From Microbacterium sp. Clip185 (lineage in GTDB: Bacteria > Actinomycetota > Actinomycetes > Actinomycetales > Microbacteriaceae), in assembly GCF_028743715.1 (NCBI RefSeq), contig NZ_CP117996.1:992001-1056000 (forward strand): DNA of 64,000 nucleotides. The letters run 5' to 3'. Positions 40,692 through 49,713 of this stretch are shown here, piece by piece. The notes under the pieces are model-generated. The model did no database searches. It was not told the origin of the DNA and worked only from the letters and a program-made list of their open reading frames with translations. The position numbers and the translations under genes are program-made. Position 1 is the first letter of the stretch. Every line of letters begins with the position of its first letter.

Positions 40692-41543
40692 GTGAACCCT
40701 TATGCGTACAACTACGACTACGGATATTCCGGCGCTGCGGCGTTCGGCATCTTCTTCGCCATCCTCGGCGTCCTCCTTCTGATCGGCGCCGCCGCGTACG
40801 TCGTCTCCTCGATCTTCTACGCGAAGCTGTTCGAGAAGGCCGGCGTCGAGGGCAAGTGGCGCGGTTGGGTCCCCGTGTACCGCGAGATGGTGTTCGTGAA
40901 GCTCGGCGACCTGAACCCCTGGTGGCTGCTCGTGCTCTTCGGCATCACCTTCGTTCTGAGCCTCATCCCCTACATCGGCACGTTCTTCGCGCTGCTGCCT
41001 TCGCTCGCGTCGACGGTGTACCTCGTCATGGCCGCGTATCGCGTGGGGCAGAAGCTGCAGAAGGAGGGCGCGTGGGTCGTGCTCTACTTCTTCCTCAGCA
41101 TCGTGTGGCTCGGTATCGTCGCGTTCGACAAGTCGCGCTGGAACCCGCAGATCGCACCGGCGCCGTGGGCCCGCAGCTTCCTCGCGGACAATGTCGTGTG
41201 GTCGGGCGTTCCGGTGCAGCCGGGCGCTCCCGCGCCGCAGGGTGCCTACGGTGCCCCCGGCGCCTACCCGCCGCCGGCCGGCTACGCCCAGCCGGGCGGA
41301 TACCCGCAGCAGCCGGGTGCATACCCGCCGCCCCCGCAGCAGGGTGGCTACGCCGCTCCCGGTGCGTACCCGCCGCCCGCGGCGCCGCAGCCGGGCGCGT
41401 ACCCGCCGCCGGCTTACACCCCGCCCCCCGCCGGTGGTACGCCGGCGCCGAGCGACCCGGCCGCCCCGCCGGCGCCTCCCACGGCTCCGCCGGCACCGCC
41501 GACGACGCCCGGATCCGACGAGGCCGAGCCCCCGCGCGGCTGA
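40692..41543 (+). CDS. DUF5684 membrane protein with Pro/Tyr-rich tail
   Basis: A 283-residue protein. A Tyr-rich N-terminus (NPYAYNYDYGYSG) leads to three or four membrane helices between residues about 17 and 140, with the DUF5684-like pattern AKLFEKAGVEGKWRGWVPVYR and GDLNPWWLLVLF. The last about 110 residues are repeats of Pro, Gly, Ala, Tyr and Gln (GAYPPP units, at least five), probably disordered. Function unknown. GTG 40692 has GAGAGGATTCCCC upstream. Confidence 0.8.
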   Translation: MNPYAYNYDYGYSGAAAFGIFFAILGVLLLIGAAAYVVSSIFYAKLFEKAGVEGKWRGWVPVYREMVFVKLGDLNPWWLLVLFGITFVLSLIPYIGTFFALLPSLASTVYLVMAAYRVGQKLQKEGAWVVLYFFLSIVWLGIVAFDKSRWNPQIAPAPWARSFLADNVVWSGVPVQPGAPAPQGAYGAPGAYPPPAGYAQPGGYPQQPGAYPPPPQQGGYAAPGAYPPPAAPQPGAYPPPAYTPPPAGGTPAPSDPAAPPAPPTAPPAPPTTPGSDEAEPPRG

Positions 41544-41555
41544 TCATCTCGTCGA

Positions 41556-41588
41556 GCGAGCCTCCGTTCCCTGCGAACGGAGGCTCGC
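41556..41588 (+). terminator. Hairpin terminator after the DUF5684 gene
   Basis: GCGAGCCTCCGTTC and GAACGGAGGCTCGC form a perfect 14-bp stem with a 5-base loop, 12 bases after the stop codon. The following T-run is weak. Confidence 0.7.
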
Positions 41589-41629
41589 CGCATTCGGCCC
41601 GCCGGGTCTGATCCGGCGGGCGCAGTCGT

Positions 41630-41635
41630 TAGGAT
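41630..41635 (+). promoter_or_regulatory. Candidate -10 box of the PP2C gene
   Basis: TAGGAT in GTTAGGATGTG, 53 bases before GTG 41689. Confidence 0.35.
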
Positions 41636-41688
41636 GTGAGGACCGCGCCGGCACCGGCGTGGCCACACCCCCGATGGAAGGACACCGC

Positions 41689-42459
41689 GTGCCCGAGGCT
41701 GCGACCCGGCGGCGCACTGTGCCGCTGCCGCAGGGATCGATCGAGCTCGCCTGGGCTGCCCTGACGGATGTCGGGCGCCGTCGTGAGGTCAATCAGGACG
41801 CTGTGTTCGCCGAGTACCCCCTGTTCGTCGTCGCCGACGGGATGGGCGGGCACATCGGGGGAGAGATCGCGAGCTCCAGCACCGTGAACCGCCTCGAGGC
41901 GATCGTCGGTTCAGGCTCGGTCACCCCCAAGACCATCGAGAAGGCGCTCGCGAAGGCCGTCAAGGACATCGCCTCGCACCCGGAGGCCACCGACGACGGT
42001 ACCGGCACGACGGTCACGGGTGTCTTTCTCGAGCTCACCGGAGACGAGCCGCACTGGGTGAGCCTCAACATCGGCGACTCGCGGGTGTATCTGCTCCGCG
42101 ACGACACCCTCGTCCAGATCACGACCGACCACTCCGTCGTCCAGGAACTGGTCGCAGCCGGGCGTCTCAGTCCCGAGGAAGCCGAGCACCACCCCTACGG
42201 AAACGTCATCACGCGTGCGGTCGGGCCGAGCGACAGCGTGCGGCCGGACTACATCCGTCTCGATGTGCTCGACGGCGACCGTTTCGTCGTCTGCTCGGAC
42301 GGGCTGACCAAGGAACTCACGGACTACGGCATCCAGCACTTCCTGCGGGAGCATGAAGACCCGGCTGACGCTGCGGCGGCCATGATGGATGCCGCGCTCG
42401 AGAACGGCGGACGCGACAACGTCACCGTGATCGTTCTCAACGTCACGCGCACCGACTGA
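41689..42459 (+). CDS. PP2C-type Ser/Thr protein phosphatase
   Basis: A 256-residue cytoplasmic phosphatase with the metal-binding motifs of PPM/PP2C enzymes: NQDAVF (D37), VADGMGGHIGGE (D50, G51), GDSRVYLL, VCSDGLTKEL and the final aspartate in GGRDNVTV near 243. No membrane helix, unlike PstP-type partners. GTG 41689 is preferred: GGAAGGA lies seven bases upstream; an in-frame ATG five codons earlier has no ribosome site. It is 46 bases before the FtsK/EccC-like gene and probably cotranscribed; the Ser/Thr kinase at 12-13.6 kb could provide substrates. Confidence 0.92.
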   Translation: MPEAATRRRTVPLPQGSIELAWAALTDVGRRREVNQDAVFAEYPLFVVADGMGGHIGGEIASSSTVNRLEAIVGSGSVTPKTIEKALAKAVKDIASHPEATDDGTGTTVTGVFLELTGDEPHWVSLNIGDSRVYLLRDDTLVQITTDHSVVQELVAAGRLSPEEAEHHPYGNVITRAVGPSDSVRPDYIRLDVLDGDRFVVCSDGLTKELTDYGIQHFLREHEDPADAAAAMMDAALENGGRDNVTVIVLNVTRTD

Positions 42460-42505
42460 CTCTCCACACCCTCGCCGCCGCCGCGTTGCGTGCACGCAGG
42501 GGCCG

Positions 42506-45328
42506 GTGCGCGAACCGCCGCGGGAGCAGCCGTTTCACACTGGAGCGGTGTTCACTCCCCAGCCGGCCGCCACACGTACCGCTGCGCCGCCGGCGCAGCT
42601 GACCCTGCCGCCGCCGGATCCGCCGCGGCGCCGTCCGCCCGTGCCGTGGCTCGCATCCCTGGCGCCCGTCCTCGGCGCCCTCGTGTTCTGGCAGGTCACG
42701 GGCTATGCGGGGGTGCTGTGGTTCGCGCTGCTCGGGCCCCTGATCGCGGTCGCGGGGATGCTGGACGCCGCGCGCGGCGCCCGTCGCGAGGCGAGAGAGC
42801 AGCAACGGATGCGTGCTGACGTCGCCGCTCGCCTCCGCGAGGAGATCGACCGGCGTCACGCTGCGGAGCGTTCGGAAGGGATGCGTGCCACGCCCACTCT
42901 CGAGGGCTACCTCGACGATGCGGGCGAGCTGTGGCGGCCGCATCCGTCGCGCAGCGGGGTGCTCGTGGTGGGCCGCGGCGAGGTCGTCAGTGACGTGGTG
43001 GTCAGTGCGTCGGACGACGCGCTCTCCCGCGAGCTGCTCGCGCGCGCCGGCACCGTCTCGGACGCGCCGGTGACTGTCCCGCTCAGTGCGGGAATCGCCG
43101 TGCGGGGGCCGCGGGTGACCGCGGCGGCGGTGGCGCGCGCTCTCGTGCTGCAGCTGTGCTGCGCCCATCCGCCGGGTGCGCTGCGGATCATGACGGCCGA
43201 TTCGGAGGAAGCGTGGATCGAGGCGCTGCCCCATCATGTCGCGTCCGCTCTGTCCTGTCACCTCGGCGTCGACGCCGCACAGACGCGCGGGCGCGAGGAC
43301 GCGGCCGTGCTCGTCGTCGAACCGCACGAGGCGGTCCCCACCCGATGCGCCGCCGTCCTGACGCTCGACGACGTCGCCCGCGCCCGGCTCGAGTATGCCG
43401 GCCGGGCGGTCGAGGTGCGCGTGGACGTCCTCTCGGCCGGCCAGGCCGCGCGACTCGCGACGGCGCTGGGGGAGCGCTATCGCAGTGCGCCCGGCCGGCG
43501 GGAGCTGCCGCCGGCCGTCGAGGCGTCGGAACTGGCGCACCCGCCGACGCGCGATGGTCTCGCGGTGGCGATCGGTGCGGACGGGGGCGGATCCGTCGCC
43601 GTAGATCTCGTGTCCGACGGCCCCCACGCCGTTGTGACCGGCATGACCGGGTCCGGCAAGAGCGAACTCCTGGTCACGTGGGTGGCGCAGCTGGCGGCGA
43701 CGCGGAGCACGCGGGACGTCACGTTCCTGCTCGCGGACTTCAAAGGCGGCACCGCGTTCGACGCGCTCGCTGCTCTGCCGCACGTCGCAGGCGTCCTGAC
43801 CGATCTCGATCCGCACGCGACGCAGCGGGCGTTGGAGAGTCTCGGGGCGGAGATCCGGCACCGCGAACGCGCCCTGGCCGCCGCGGGGGCCCGCGACATC
43901 GCCGACGTCGGCGTCGATCTGCCGCGCTTGGTCGTGGTCGTCGACGAGTTCGCCGCACTTCTGGACGCGCATCGCGAGCTCGGAGCCCTGTTCGCCGATC
44001 TGGCTGCGCGCGGGCGGGCGCTCGGCATCCATCTGATCCTCGGCACGCAACGCGCCGCCGGCGTCGTGCGAGAGTCGCTGTTGGCGAACTGTCCGCTCCG
44101 GGTGAGCCTGCGGGTCGTCGACGCCGCCGACAGCCGCTTCGTCATCGGCACCCACGATGCTGCTGAGATTGCGGGAGACGCCCCATCCCGCGGCATCGCC
44201 TTCGTGCGGCGCGCGGGCGACGCCGAACCGCACGCCGTGCGGGTGGCGCGCACGACCTCCGCGGATGTGGCGGCGATCTGTGATCGGCGTCGTGCGGAGC
44301 CCGCGCCGCGGCGGCCCTGGCAGCCGCCGCTTCCGGAGCGCTGGCCCCTTTCGGAGGTGCCGGTGAGCGCCGAGCGCCCTGTCATCGGGCTCGTGGACGA
44401 ACCGGACAATCAGCGCCAGCGGGCCGCCCGACTCGAGCAGAGCGATGCGGGTGTGCTCGTGCTCGGCGGGCCCGGGAGTGGCAAGACCACGGCGCTCGCC
44501 GCGCTCGCCGCGCAGACGCCCGCCCGGTGGCTTCCGGCCGAGCCCGAGGGGCTTTGGGACGCCTTGTGCGAACTCGACGGGGTTGATGACGATCTCGTGC
44601 TGCTGGACGATCTGGATGCCGCGCTCGCCGGCTTCCCACCCGACTACGCGGCGGCCGCGCTGGCCATGATCGAGCGATTCTGCCGATCCGCGCGCTCCGC
44701 CGGGCGGCGCTTCGCGATCTCGAGCGGTCGGGTCATGGGTCCGCTTGCACGCATCGCCGATCTCCTGCCGAGACGCGTGCTGCTGCGCATGTCGAGCAAG
44801 ATCGACCACCTCGGGGCGGGAGGCGCCCCCGAGCTCTTCGACATGCACGCTCCTCCCGGGCGAGGCACTCTGGACGGCCGTGTCGTCCAGATCCCGTGGG
44901 TGGACGCCTCGCCGCGAACGAACGCCGTGGAGCCGCCTGTCTACGCGGGGGCCGCCGGGCCGGTCGGGGTGGTCATCCGCGAGGGCACGCTGGCGCGACG
45001 CGTCACGGCGGCTCTGGCTACGCGGGGCTGCGACATCGTCCAGATCGCGGATGCCGACCGCGCAGTCACCCCCGGAGCGCGTGCGATCGTCGCGGACCCC
45101 GAGCTGTGGCAGCGGTCCTGGCCCGTCCTCCAGTCCGTGCGGGCGCGCGGCGATCTGCTCGTGGACGCGGACTGCGCGGCGGAGTATCGCTTGCTCACCG
45201 GAGACCGTGCGCTCCCGCCCTTCTGCGCCCCCGGGCGGGGGCGCGCATGGCTCGTGCGTGAGGGGGCAGCGCCAGTGCGCGTGCAACTGCCGGGCATCGA
45301 GCCGGCGCGTGCGCGTCGGATTGCTTGA
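42506..45328 (+). CDS. Orphan EccC/EssC-like FtsK/SpoIIIE ATPase with two ATPase domains
   Basis: A 940-residue protein. After a Pro-rich start there are two membrane helices at about 48-92, then a soluble N-domain, an FtsK/SpoIIIE ATPase with Walker A GMTGSGKS (about 379-386) and Walker B LVVVVDEFAALL, and a second ATPase with GGPGSGKTT (about 653-661) and DLVLLDDLDAAL. LLADFKGG and LILGTQR are FtsK-type core elements. Two N-terminal helices plus tandem ATPases are the layout of EccC/EssC, the motor of type VII secretion, which usually has three ATPase domains. No WXG100, EccB/D/E or mycosin gene is visible within this window. DNA translocation as in FtsK is less likely because no gamma domain is seen. 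GTG 42506 with CAGGGG upstream. Confidence 0.82.
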   Translation: MREPPREQPFHTGAVFTPQPAATRTAAPPAQLTLPPPDPPRRRPPVPWLASLAPVLGALVFWQVTGYAGVLWFALLGPLIAVAGMLDAARGARREAREQQRMRADVAARLREEIDRRHAAERSEGMRATPTLEGYLDDAGELWRPHPSRSGVLVVGRGEVVSDVVVSASDDALSRELLARAGTVSDAPVTVPLSAGIAVRGPRVTAAAVARALVLQLCCAHPPGALRIMTADSEEAWIEALPHHVASALSCHLGVDAAQTRGREDAAVLVVEPHEAVPTRCAAVLTLDDVARARLEYAGRAVEVRVDVLSAGQAARLATALGERYRSAPGRRELPPAVEASELAHPPTRDGLAVAIGADGGGSVAVDLVSDGPHAVVTGMTGSGKSELLVTWVAQLAATRSTRDVTFLLADFKGGTAFDALAALPHVAGVLTDLDPHATQRALESLGAEIRHRERALAAAGARDIADVGVDLPRLVVVVDEFAALLDAHRELGALFADLAARGRALGIHLILGTQRAAGVVRESLLANCPLRVSLRVVDAADSRFVIGTHDAAEIAGDAPSRGIAFVRRAGDAEPHAVRVARTTSADVAAICDRRRAEPAPRRPWQPPLPERWPLSEVPVSAERPVIGLVDEPDNQRQRAARLEQSDAGVLVLGGPGSGKTTALAALAAQTPARWLPAEPEGLWDALCELDGVDDDLVLLDDLDAALAGFPPDYAAAALAMIERFCRSARSAGRRFAISSGRVMGPLARIADLLPRRVLLRMSSKIDHLGAGGAPELFDMHAPPGRGTLDGRVVQIPWVDASPRTNAVEPPVYAGAAGPVGVVIREGTLARRVTAALATRGCDIVQIADADRAVTPGARAIVADPELWQRSWPVLQSVRARGDLLVDADCAAEYRLLTGDRALPPFCAPGRGRAWLVREGAAPVRVQLPGIEPARARRIA

Positions 45329-45354
45329 CCGCCGGTGGATCCGACCCCTAACGT
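45325..45354 (+). promoter_or_regulatory. Promoter of the permease operon, leaderless start
   Basis: TTGACC, an 18-base spacer and TAACGT, then six bases and ATG 45361. The best-defined promoter in the window. The stop codon of the upstream ATPase gene lies inside the -35 box. Confidence 0.6.
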
Positions 45355-45360
45355 CTGCTC

Positions 45361-46899
45361 ATGACAACCACCCCCATCCACCTGCAGCGCCCGGACGGGA
45401 AGGGGCTCGCGGCGGGGACGCTGGGGCTCTGGGGCTCGACCGTCATCGGGCTCGCGTCCACGGCGCCGGTGTACTCGCTCGTGGCCACGCTCGGTTTCGT
45501 CGTGCTCGCGGTGGGGGCCCAGGCGCCCATCGCCTTCATCATCGCCTTCATCCCGATGCTGTTCATCGCCTTCGCGTACCGCGAGCTGAACCGGGCGGTC
45601 CCCGACTGCGGGACGACCTTCACCTGGGGCACCAAGGCGTTCGGTCCGTGGGTGGGCTGGATGGGCGGATGGGGTGTGGCTGTCGCCGGGATGGTGGTGC
45701 TCGCCAACCTCGCCCAGATCGCCTCGATCTACTTCTGGGCGCTGTTCGGCCTCGAGTTCGAGAACAACGACTGGCGGATCCTGCTGGTCGCGGTGGCGTT
45801 CATCGCCGCGATGACCTGGGTGAGTTGGCGCGGCGTCGAGATCGGCGAACGCATCCAGAACATCCTGCTCGCGATCCAGTACCTCGCGCTCGCGATCTTC
45901 GTGGTGGCGGCGCTCTGGCAGTTCTTCGGAGGCACGGCACCCAACCCGACGCCGTTCGACATCTCGTGGCTCAACCCCTTCGGGTTCGCCGACTGGAGCG
46001 GATTCACGGAGGCGGTGCTGCTGGCCCTGTTCATCTACTGGGGATGGGACACCTGTCTGGCCCTGAACGAGGAGACCAAGGACCCCAAGCGCACGCCCGG
46101 CCGCGCGGCGCTGTTGACCACGGTCATCCTGCTCGTGACCTACGTCTCGGTGACGATCGCGGCCATGATGTACGCGGGCCTGGGCGAGGACGGAGTGGGG
46201 CTGGGCAACGAGAGCAACGCCGACGACTTCTTCCTCGCCATCAAGGACGGACTGCTCGGCCCCTTCGGATGGGTGCTCGTCGTCGCCGTCCTCATCTCCG
46301 CCGTGTCGTCGACCCAGACCACCATTCTGCCGACCGCGCGCGGCACCCTCGCGATGGGGGTCTACCGCGCGCTTCCCGCACGGTTCAAGGACGTGCACCC
46401 GGTCTACCGGACACCGTCGTTCTCGACGCTCGTGATGGGGGTGGTCGCGGTCGTGTACTACGTGGGGATGTCGCTCATCAGCGACAACATCCTCCAGGAC
46501 TCGATCCTTTCCCTCGGCCTCGCGATCGCGTTCTATTACGCCATCACCGGGTACGCCTGCGTCTGGTACTTCCGGCGAGAGCTCTTCCGCTCGACGGGTG
46601 CGTTCGTGGTCAAGGGGCTCCTGCCGCTGCTGGGCGCCCTGATGCTGACCTATGCGTTCATCCAATCCGCGATCGACATGTGGGACGTGGACTACGGCTA
46701 CACGGTTCTGTTCGGCATCGGCGGCACCTTCGTCATCGGAATCGGCTCGCTCGCCGTCGGCGTCGTGCTGATGTTCGTGTGGTTCCTCTTCCCGCGGTCG
46801 AAGAGGTTCTTCCGGGGCGAGAGCCTCAACCGCGACACCGAGGTCCTCGTCCCGGACGAAGGCGACTACGGACGCTCGGTCGACGGCGGCCTGATCTGA
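45361..46899 (+). CDS. APC-superfamily amino acid permease
   Basis: A 512-residue transporter with about twelve membrane helices. The first helix contains the substrate-carboxylate loop motif GLWGSTVIGLASTAPVYS, and the sixth the broken helix WDTCLALNEETKDPKRTPGRA, typical of APC proteins of the AGT/ amino acid-polyamine group. It imports an amino acid or amine with protons; substrate unknown. Leaderless promoter directly upstream. The next gene starts 15 bases downstream with AGGAG, so the permease and the oxidoreductase form an operon and probably share a substrate pathway. Confidence 0.88.
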   Translation: MTTTPIHLQRPDGKGLAAGTLGLWGSTVIGLASTAPVYSLVATLGFVVLAVGAQAPIAFIIAFIPMLFIAFAYRELNRAVPDCGTTFTWGTKAFGPWVGWMGGWGVAVAGMVVLANLAQIASIYFWALFGLEFENNDWRILLVAVAFIAAMTWVSWRGVEIGERIQNILLAIQYLALAIFVVAALWQFFGGTAPNPTPFDISWLNPFGFADWSGFTEAVLLALFIYWGWDTCLALNEETKDPKRTPGRAALLTTVILLVTYVSVTIAAMMYAGLGEDGVGLGNESNADDFFLAIKDGLLGPFGWVLVVAVLISAVSSTQTTILPTARGTLAMGVYRALPARFKDVHPVYRTPSFSTLVMGVVAVVYYVGMSLISDNILQDSILSLGLAIAFYYAITGYACVWYFRRELFRSTGAFVVKGLLPLLGALMLTYAFIQSAIDMWDVDYGYTVLFGIGGTFVIGIGSLAVGVVLMFVWFLFPRSKRFFRGESLNRDTEVLVPDEGDYGRSVDGGLI

Positions 46900-46913
46900 G
46901 ACAGGAGAACAGC

Positions 46914-48155
46914 ATGCGCATCCTCATCATCGGCGCCGGCGGCGTCGGCTCGGCCGCGGCCCGCATCGCCGTCCGCCGCGACTTCTTCGAAGCCGTGGTG
47001 ATCGCGGACTACGATCCCGGCAGGCCCCAGGCGCTCGTCGCCGAACTCGGCGACCCCCGCTTCAGCGCCGCCCAGGTGGACGCCTCGGATGCGGGATCGG
47101 TCGCGGCCCTCGTGCGTGAGAGCGGCGCCACTCACGTGCTGAACGCGGTGGACCCCCGCTTCGTGATGCCGATCTTCACCGGTGTCTTCGACGCCGGTGC
47201 CACGTATCTCGACATGGCGATGAGCCTGTCGAAACCGCATCCGGAGAAGCCCTACGAGCTGCCGGGTGTGAAGCTCGGCGACGAGCAGTTCGCCGCCGCC
47301 GAGAAGTGGCGCGAAGCGGGCAGGCTGGCGCTGGTCGGCATCGGGGTGGAGCCCGGGCTGTCGGACGTGTTCGCCCGTTACGCCCAGGACGAGCTGTTCG
47401 ACGAGATCGACGAACTCGGCGTGCGCGATGGGGCGAACCTCGTCGTCGACGGCTACGACTTCGCGCCGTCCTTCTCGATCTGGACCACGATCGAAGAGTG
47501 CCTGAACCCACCCGTGATCTACGAGAGGGATCGCGGGTGGTACACGACGGCTCCGTTCTCGGAGCCGGAAGTGTTCGACTTCCCGGAGGGGATCGGTCCG
47601 GTCGAGTGCGTCAACGTGGAGCATGAGGAAGTGCTGCTCATGCCGCGTTGGACGAATGCGAAGCGCGTGACGTTCAAGTACGGGCTGGGGGACGAGTTCA
47701 TTCAGGTGCTGCAGGTCCTGCACAAGACGGGACTCGACCGCACCGAGCCGGTGAGCGTGAAGGGTATCCAGGTGTCTCCCCGCGATGTCGTGGCGGCGGC
47801 GCTTCCCGACCCGGCGACTCTCGGCGACCGCATGACAGGCAAGACGTGCGCGGGCGTGTGGGTTCGCGGTACGGGAAAGGACGGCCGGCCCCGATCGACG
47901 TACCTGTACCACGTCGCGGACAATGAGCAGACGATGCGCCAGGACAACTCGCAGGCCGTCGTCTGGCAGACCGCGATCAATCCCGTCATCGCACTCGAGC
48001 TGCTGGCGCGCGGGGAATGGGCGGGAGAGGGCGTGCTCGGTCCGGAGGCTTTCGACGCCAGGCCGTTCCTCGACCTGCTGGCGGAGCCTGCCCCCGCGGG
48101 CTACGGCTCCCCGTGGGGAATGGTGGAGAAGGAGATCACACCGTCGGACGGATGA
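46914..48155 (+). CDS. Saccharopine-dehydrogenase-like NAD(P) oxidoreductase
   Basis: A 413-residue protein with an N-terminal Rossmann fold (RILIIGAGGVGSAAARIAV) and the saccharopine/carboxynorspermidine dehydrogenase pattern ATYLDMAMS, GIGVEPGLSDVFARY and a long C-terminal domain with WVRGTGKDGRPRSTYLYHV. Family members act on lysine-glutamate adducts, lysine itself or polyamine adducts; the substrate here is not known. ATG 46914 has AGGAG seven bases upstream. Its last 20 bases overlap the convergent asparaginase gene. Confidence 0.85.
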   Translation: MRILIIGAGGVGSAAARIAVRRDFFEAVVIADYDPGRPQALVAELGDPRFSAAQVDASDAGSVAALVRESGATHVLNAVDPRFVMPIFTGVFDAGATYLDMAMSLSKPHPEKPYELPGVKLGDEQFAAAEKWREAGRLALVGIGVEPGLSDVFARYAQDELFDEIDELGVRDGANLVVDGYDFAPSFSIWTTIEECLNPPVIYERDRGWYTTAPFSEPEVFDFPEGIGPVECVNVEHEEVLLMPRWTNAKRVTFKYGLGDEFIQVLQVLHKTGLDRTEPVSVKGIQVSPRDVVAAALPDPATLGDRMTGKTCAGVWVRGTGKDGRPRSTYLYHVADNEQTMRQDNSQAVVWQTAINPVIALELLARGEWAGEGVLGPEAFDARPFLDLLAEPAPAGYGSPWGMVEKEITPSDG

Positions 48156-49125
48156 CGCCCACGATCGCTTCGCCGCCGTGAACGGCGAGGGAGAGGTCGC
48201 GGCGCGCCGCGTCGGCCTCCGACGTCGTGAGCGCGCCCGCGCGTTCGAGCAGGCGCAGGCCCACCGTCGCCGTGGCGCGGGATGAGCCGTCCAGCATCTT
48301 GACGGCAACCGTGGTCCCGTCCGGGGCCACCATGACCACCAGTCCCTCGGCGCCGGTCTTCGTGAACACCCCCGTGCGTTCGATGATCACGGTGTCCGGC
48401 CGTCCAGGGCCGTCGATCGTCCACGGATGATCGCGGACGGCGGCCATGAGCGTCGCAGCGCTGCGGTGCAGGGCGAAGGGGGAGCGCTCCGAGGAGGTCC
48501 CCATGCGGTGCAGGGCGCGCGCGAGGCCGGTGAGTGTCAGCGCGGGAACGGGAGCCCCGCATCCGTCGACCGCCATGGCCTGCGGGCGTTCGCCGGTCAG
48601 GCGCTCCACGACTTCACGGATGTGCTGCTGCAGGGGGTGTGTCGGATCCAGGTAGCCCTCAGTGTCCCAGCCCGTCGTCCGGCACGCGAGCAGCATCGCC
48701 GCGTGCTTGCCGGAGCAGTTCATCCGGATGCGGGACGGCGCCGCGTGATCGCGCACCATCTCGTCCCGAGTGGTCGAGTCGGAGGGCCAAGCCGGCGGGC
48801 ACCCGAGGTCGTCCTCGGTGCAGCCTGCATCCTCCAGGATCGAGCGTACGACGGCGACGTGACGCTCGGTGCCGGCGTGGCTGGCCGTGGCGAGGCCGAG
48901 CCGCTCGCCCTCGAGCGCCGCGCCCGCGGTCACGCAGGCGAGCGCCTGCAGCGGCTTGAGAGTCGAGCGCGGCAGGACGGCGGATGCGGGATCGCCATGA
49001 GCGGCGAGCACGGTGCCATCGGGGGAGAGGACCACGGCGGAGCCGGTGTGGCGGGACTCGACGAACCCACTGCGCTCCACGACGGCGAGCTCGACGGCGG
49101 CTGTGGCGGAGAACGTCTCGGGCAT
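48136..49125 (-). CDS. Asparaginase of the asparaginase II (Rhizobium-type) family
   Basis: A 329-residue enzyme with the family segments VESRHTGSAVVL, RSTLKPLQALA, SHAGTERHV, RMNCSGKHAAML and AVDGCGAPVPALTL. It hydrolyses asparagine to aspartate and ammonia in the characterised members. ATG 49125 (MPETFSA) was chosen: it starts at the family N-terminus and lies six bases after TACGCT; an in-frame ATG 33 bases upstream is possible. Opposite in direction to the permease operon but adjacent, and divergent from the OsmC gene with only 47 bases between. Confidence 0.9.
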   Translation of the reverse strand: MPETFSATAAVELAVVERSGFVESRHTGSAVVLSPDGTVLAAHGDPASAVLPRSTLKPLQALACVTAGAALEGERLGLATASHAGTERHVAVVRSILEDAGCTEDDLGCPPAWPSDSTTRDEMVRDHAAPSRIRMNCSGKHAAMLLACRTTGWDTEGYLDPTHPLQQHIREVVERLTGERPQAMAVDGCGAPVPALTLTGLARALHRMGTSSERSPFALHRSAATLMAAVRDHPWTIDGPGRPDTVIIERTGVFTKTGAEGLVVMVAPDGTTVAVKMLDGSSRATATVGLRLLERAGALTTSEADAARRDLSLAVHGGEAIVGVIRPTV

Positions 49126-49131
49126 CCTCTC

Positions 49132-49137
49132 AGCGTA
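49132..49137 (-). promoter_or_regulatory. -10 box placing the asparaginase start at +1
   Basis: TACGCT on the minus strand, six bases, then ATG 49125. CAGACT with six bases to ATG 49173 lies on the other strand, so the two leaderless promoters share a 47-base gap. Confidence 0.4.
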
Positions 49138-49172
49138 GTCGGCACCCGCATCCGCCATGACAGACTGTGCCC

Positions 49173-49646
49173 ATGCCTGGCACCCACAACTACCGTCTGA
49201 GCGCGCTCTGGACCGGCAACCGCGGCACCGGAACGAGCGGCTACCGCGACTACGACCGCGACGTCACTCTGACGATCGACGGCAAGCCGGAGTTGCTGGG
49301 CTCCGCCGACAAGCCGTTCCGAGGCGACCCGGAGCGCTGGAACCCGGAGGACATGCTGCTGGCTGCCCTCAGCCAGTGCCATCTGCTGTCGTACCTGCAC
49401 GCGTGCGTCGTCGCCGGTGTCGTCGTCGTCTCATATGAGGATGCGGCCGAGGGCACGATGGTCGACGACGGGTCGGGAGCGGGTCGCTTCACCGATGTGC
49501 TGCTGAAGCCGCGCGTGGTCGTGGCCGACGCATCGATGATCCCGGCCGCCGAGGCAGCGCACGCCACCGCCCACGAGTGGTGCTTCATCGCGAATTCGGT
49601 GAACTTCCCCGTGCGACATCAGGCGCAGGTCACCGCAGCCGCCTGA
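49173..49646 (+). CDS. OsmC family peroxiredoxin
   Basis: A 157-residue OsmC/Ohr-fold thiol peroxidase. The two redox cysteines are C69 in LSQCHLLSYL and C137 in EWCFIANSVNFPV; WNPEDMLLAAL before the first is typical. It reduces organic peroxides in the cytoplasm. ATG 49173 is preferred to the GTG two codons earlier since that GTG lies within the promoter-to-start spacer. Followed by a strong bidirectional terminator. Confidence 0.92.
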   Translation: MPGTHNYRLSALWTGNRGTGTSGYRDYDRDVTLTIDGKPELLGSADKPFRGDPERWNPEDMLLAALSQCHLLSYLHACVVAGVVVVSYEDAAEGTMVDDGSGAGRFTDVLLKPRVVVADASMIPAAEAAHATAHEWCFIANSVNFPVRHQAQVTAAA

Positions 49647-49657
49647 GTGCCGGACGG

Positions 49658-49706
49658 AACGACGAGACGCCCCGCGGGTTCGCCACCCGCGGGGCGTCTC
49701 GTCGTT
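49658..49706. terminator. Perfect 21-bp bidirectional terminator between osmC and glpK
   Basis: AACGACGAGACGCCCCGCGGG and its exact reverse complement (49686-49706) surround a 7-base loop. AA/TT ends give short U-runs in both directions. It lies between convergent stops at 49646 and 49714 and serves both transcripts. Confidence 0.9.
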
Positions 49707-49713
49707 CAGACGA

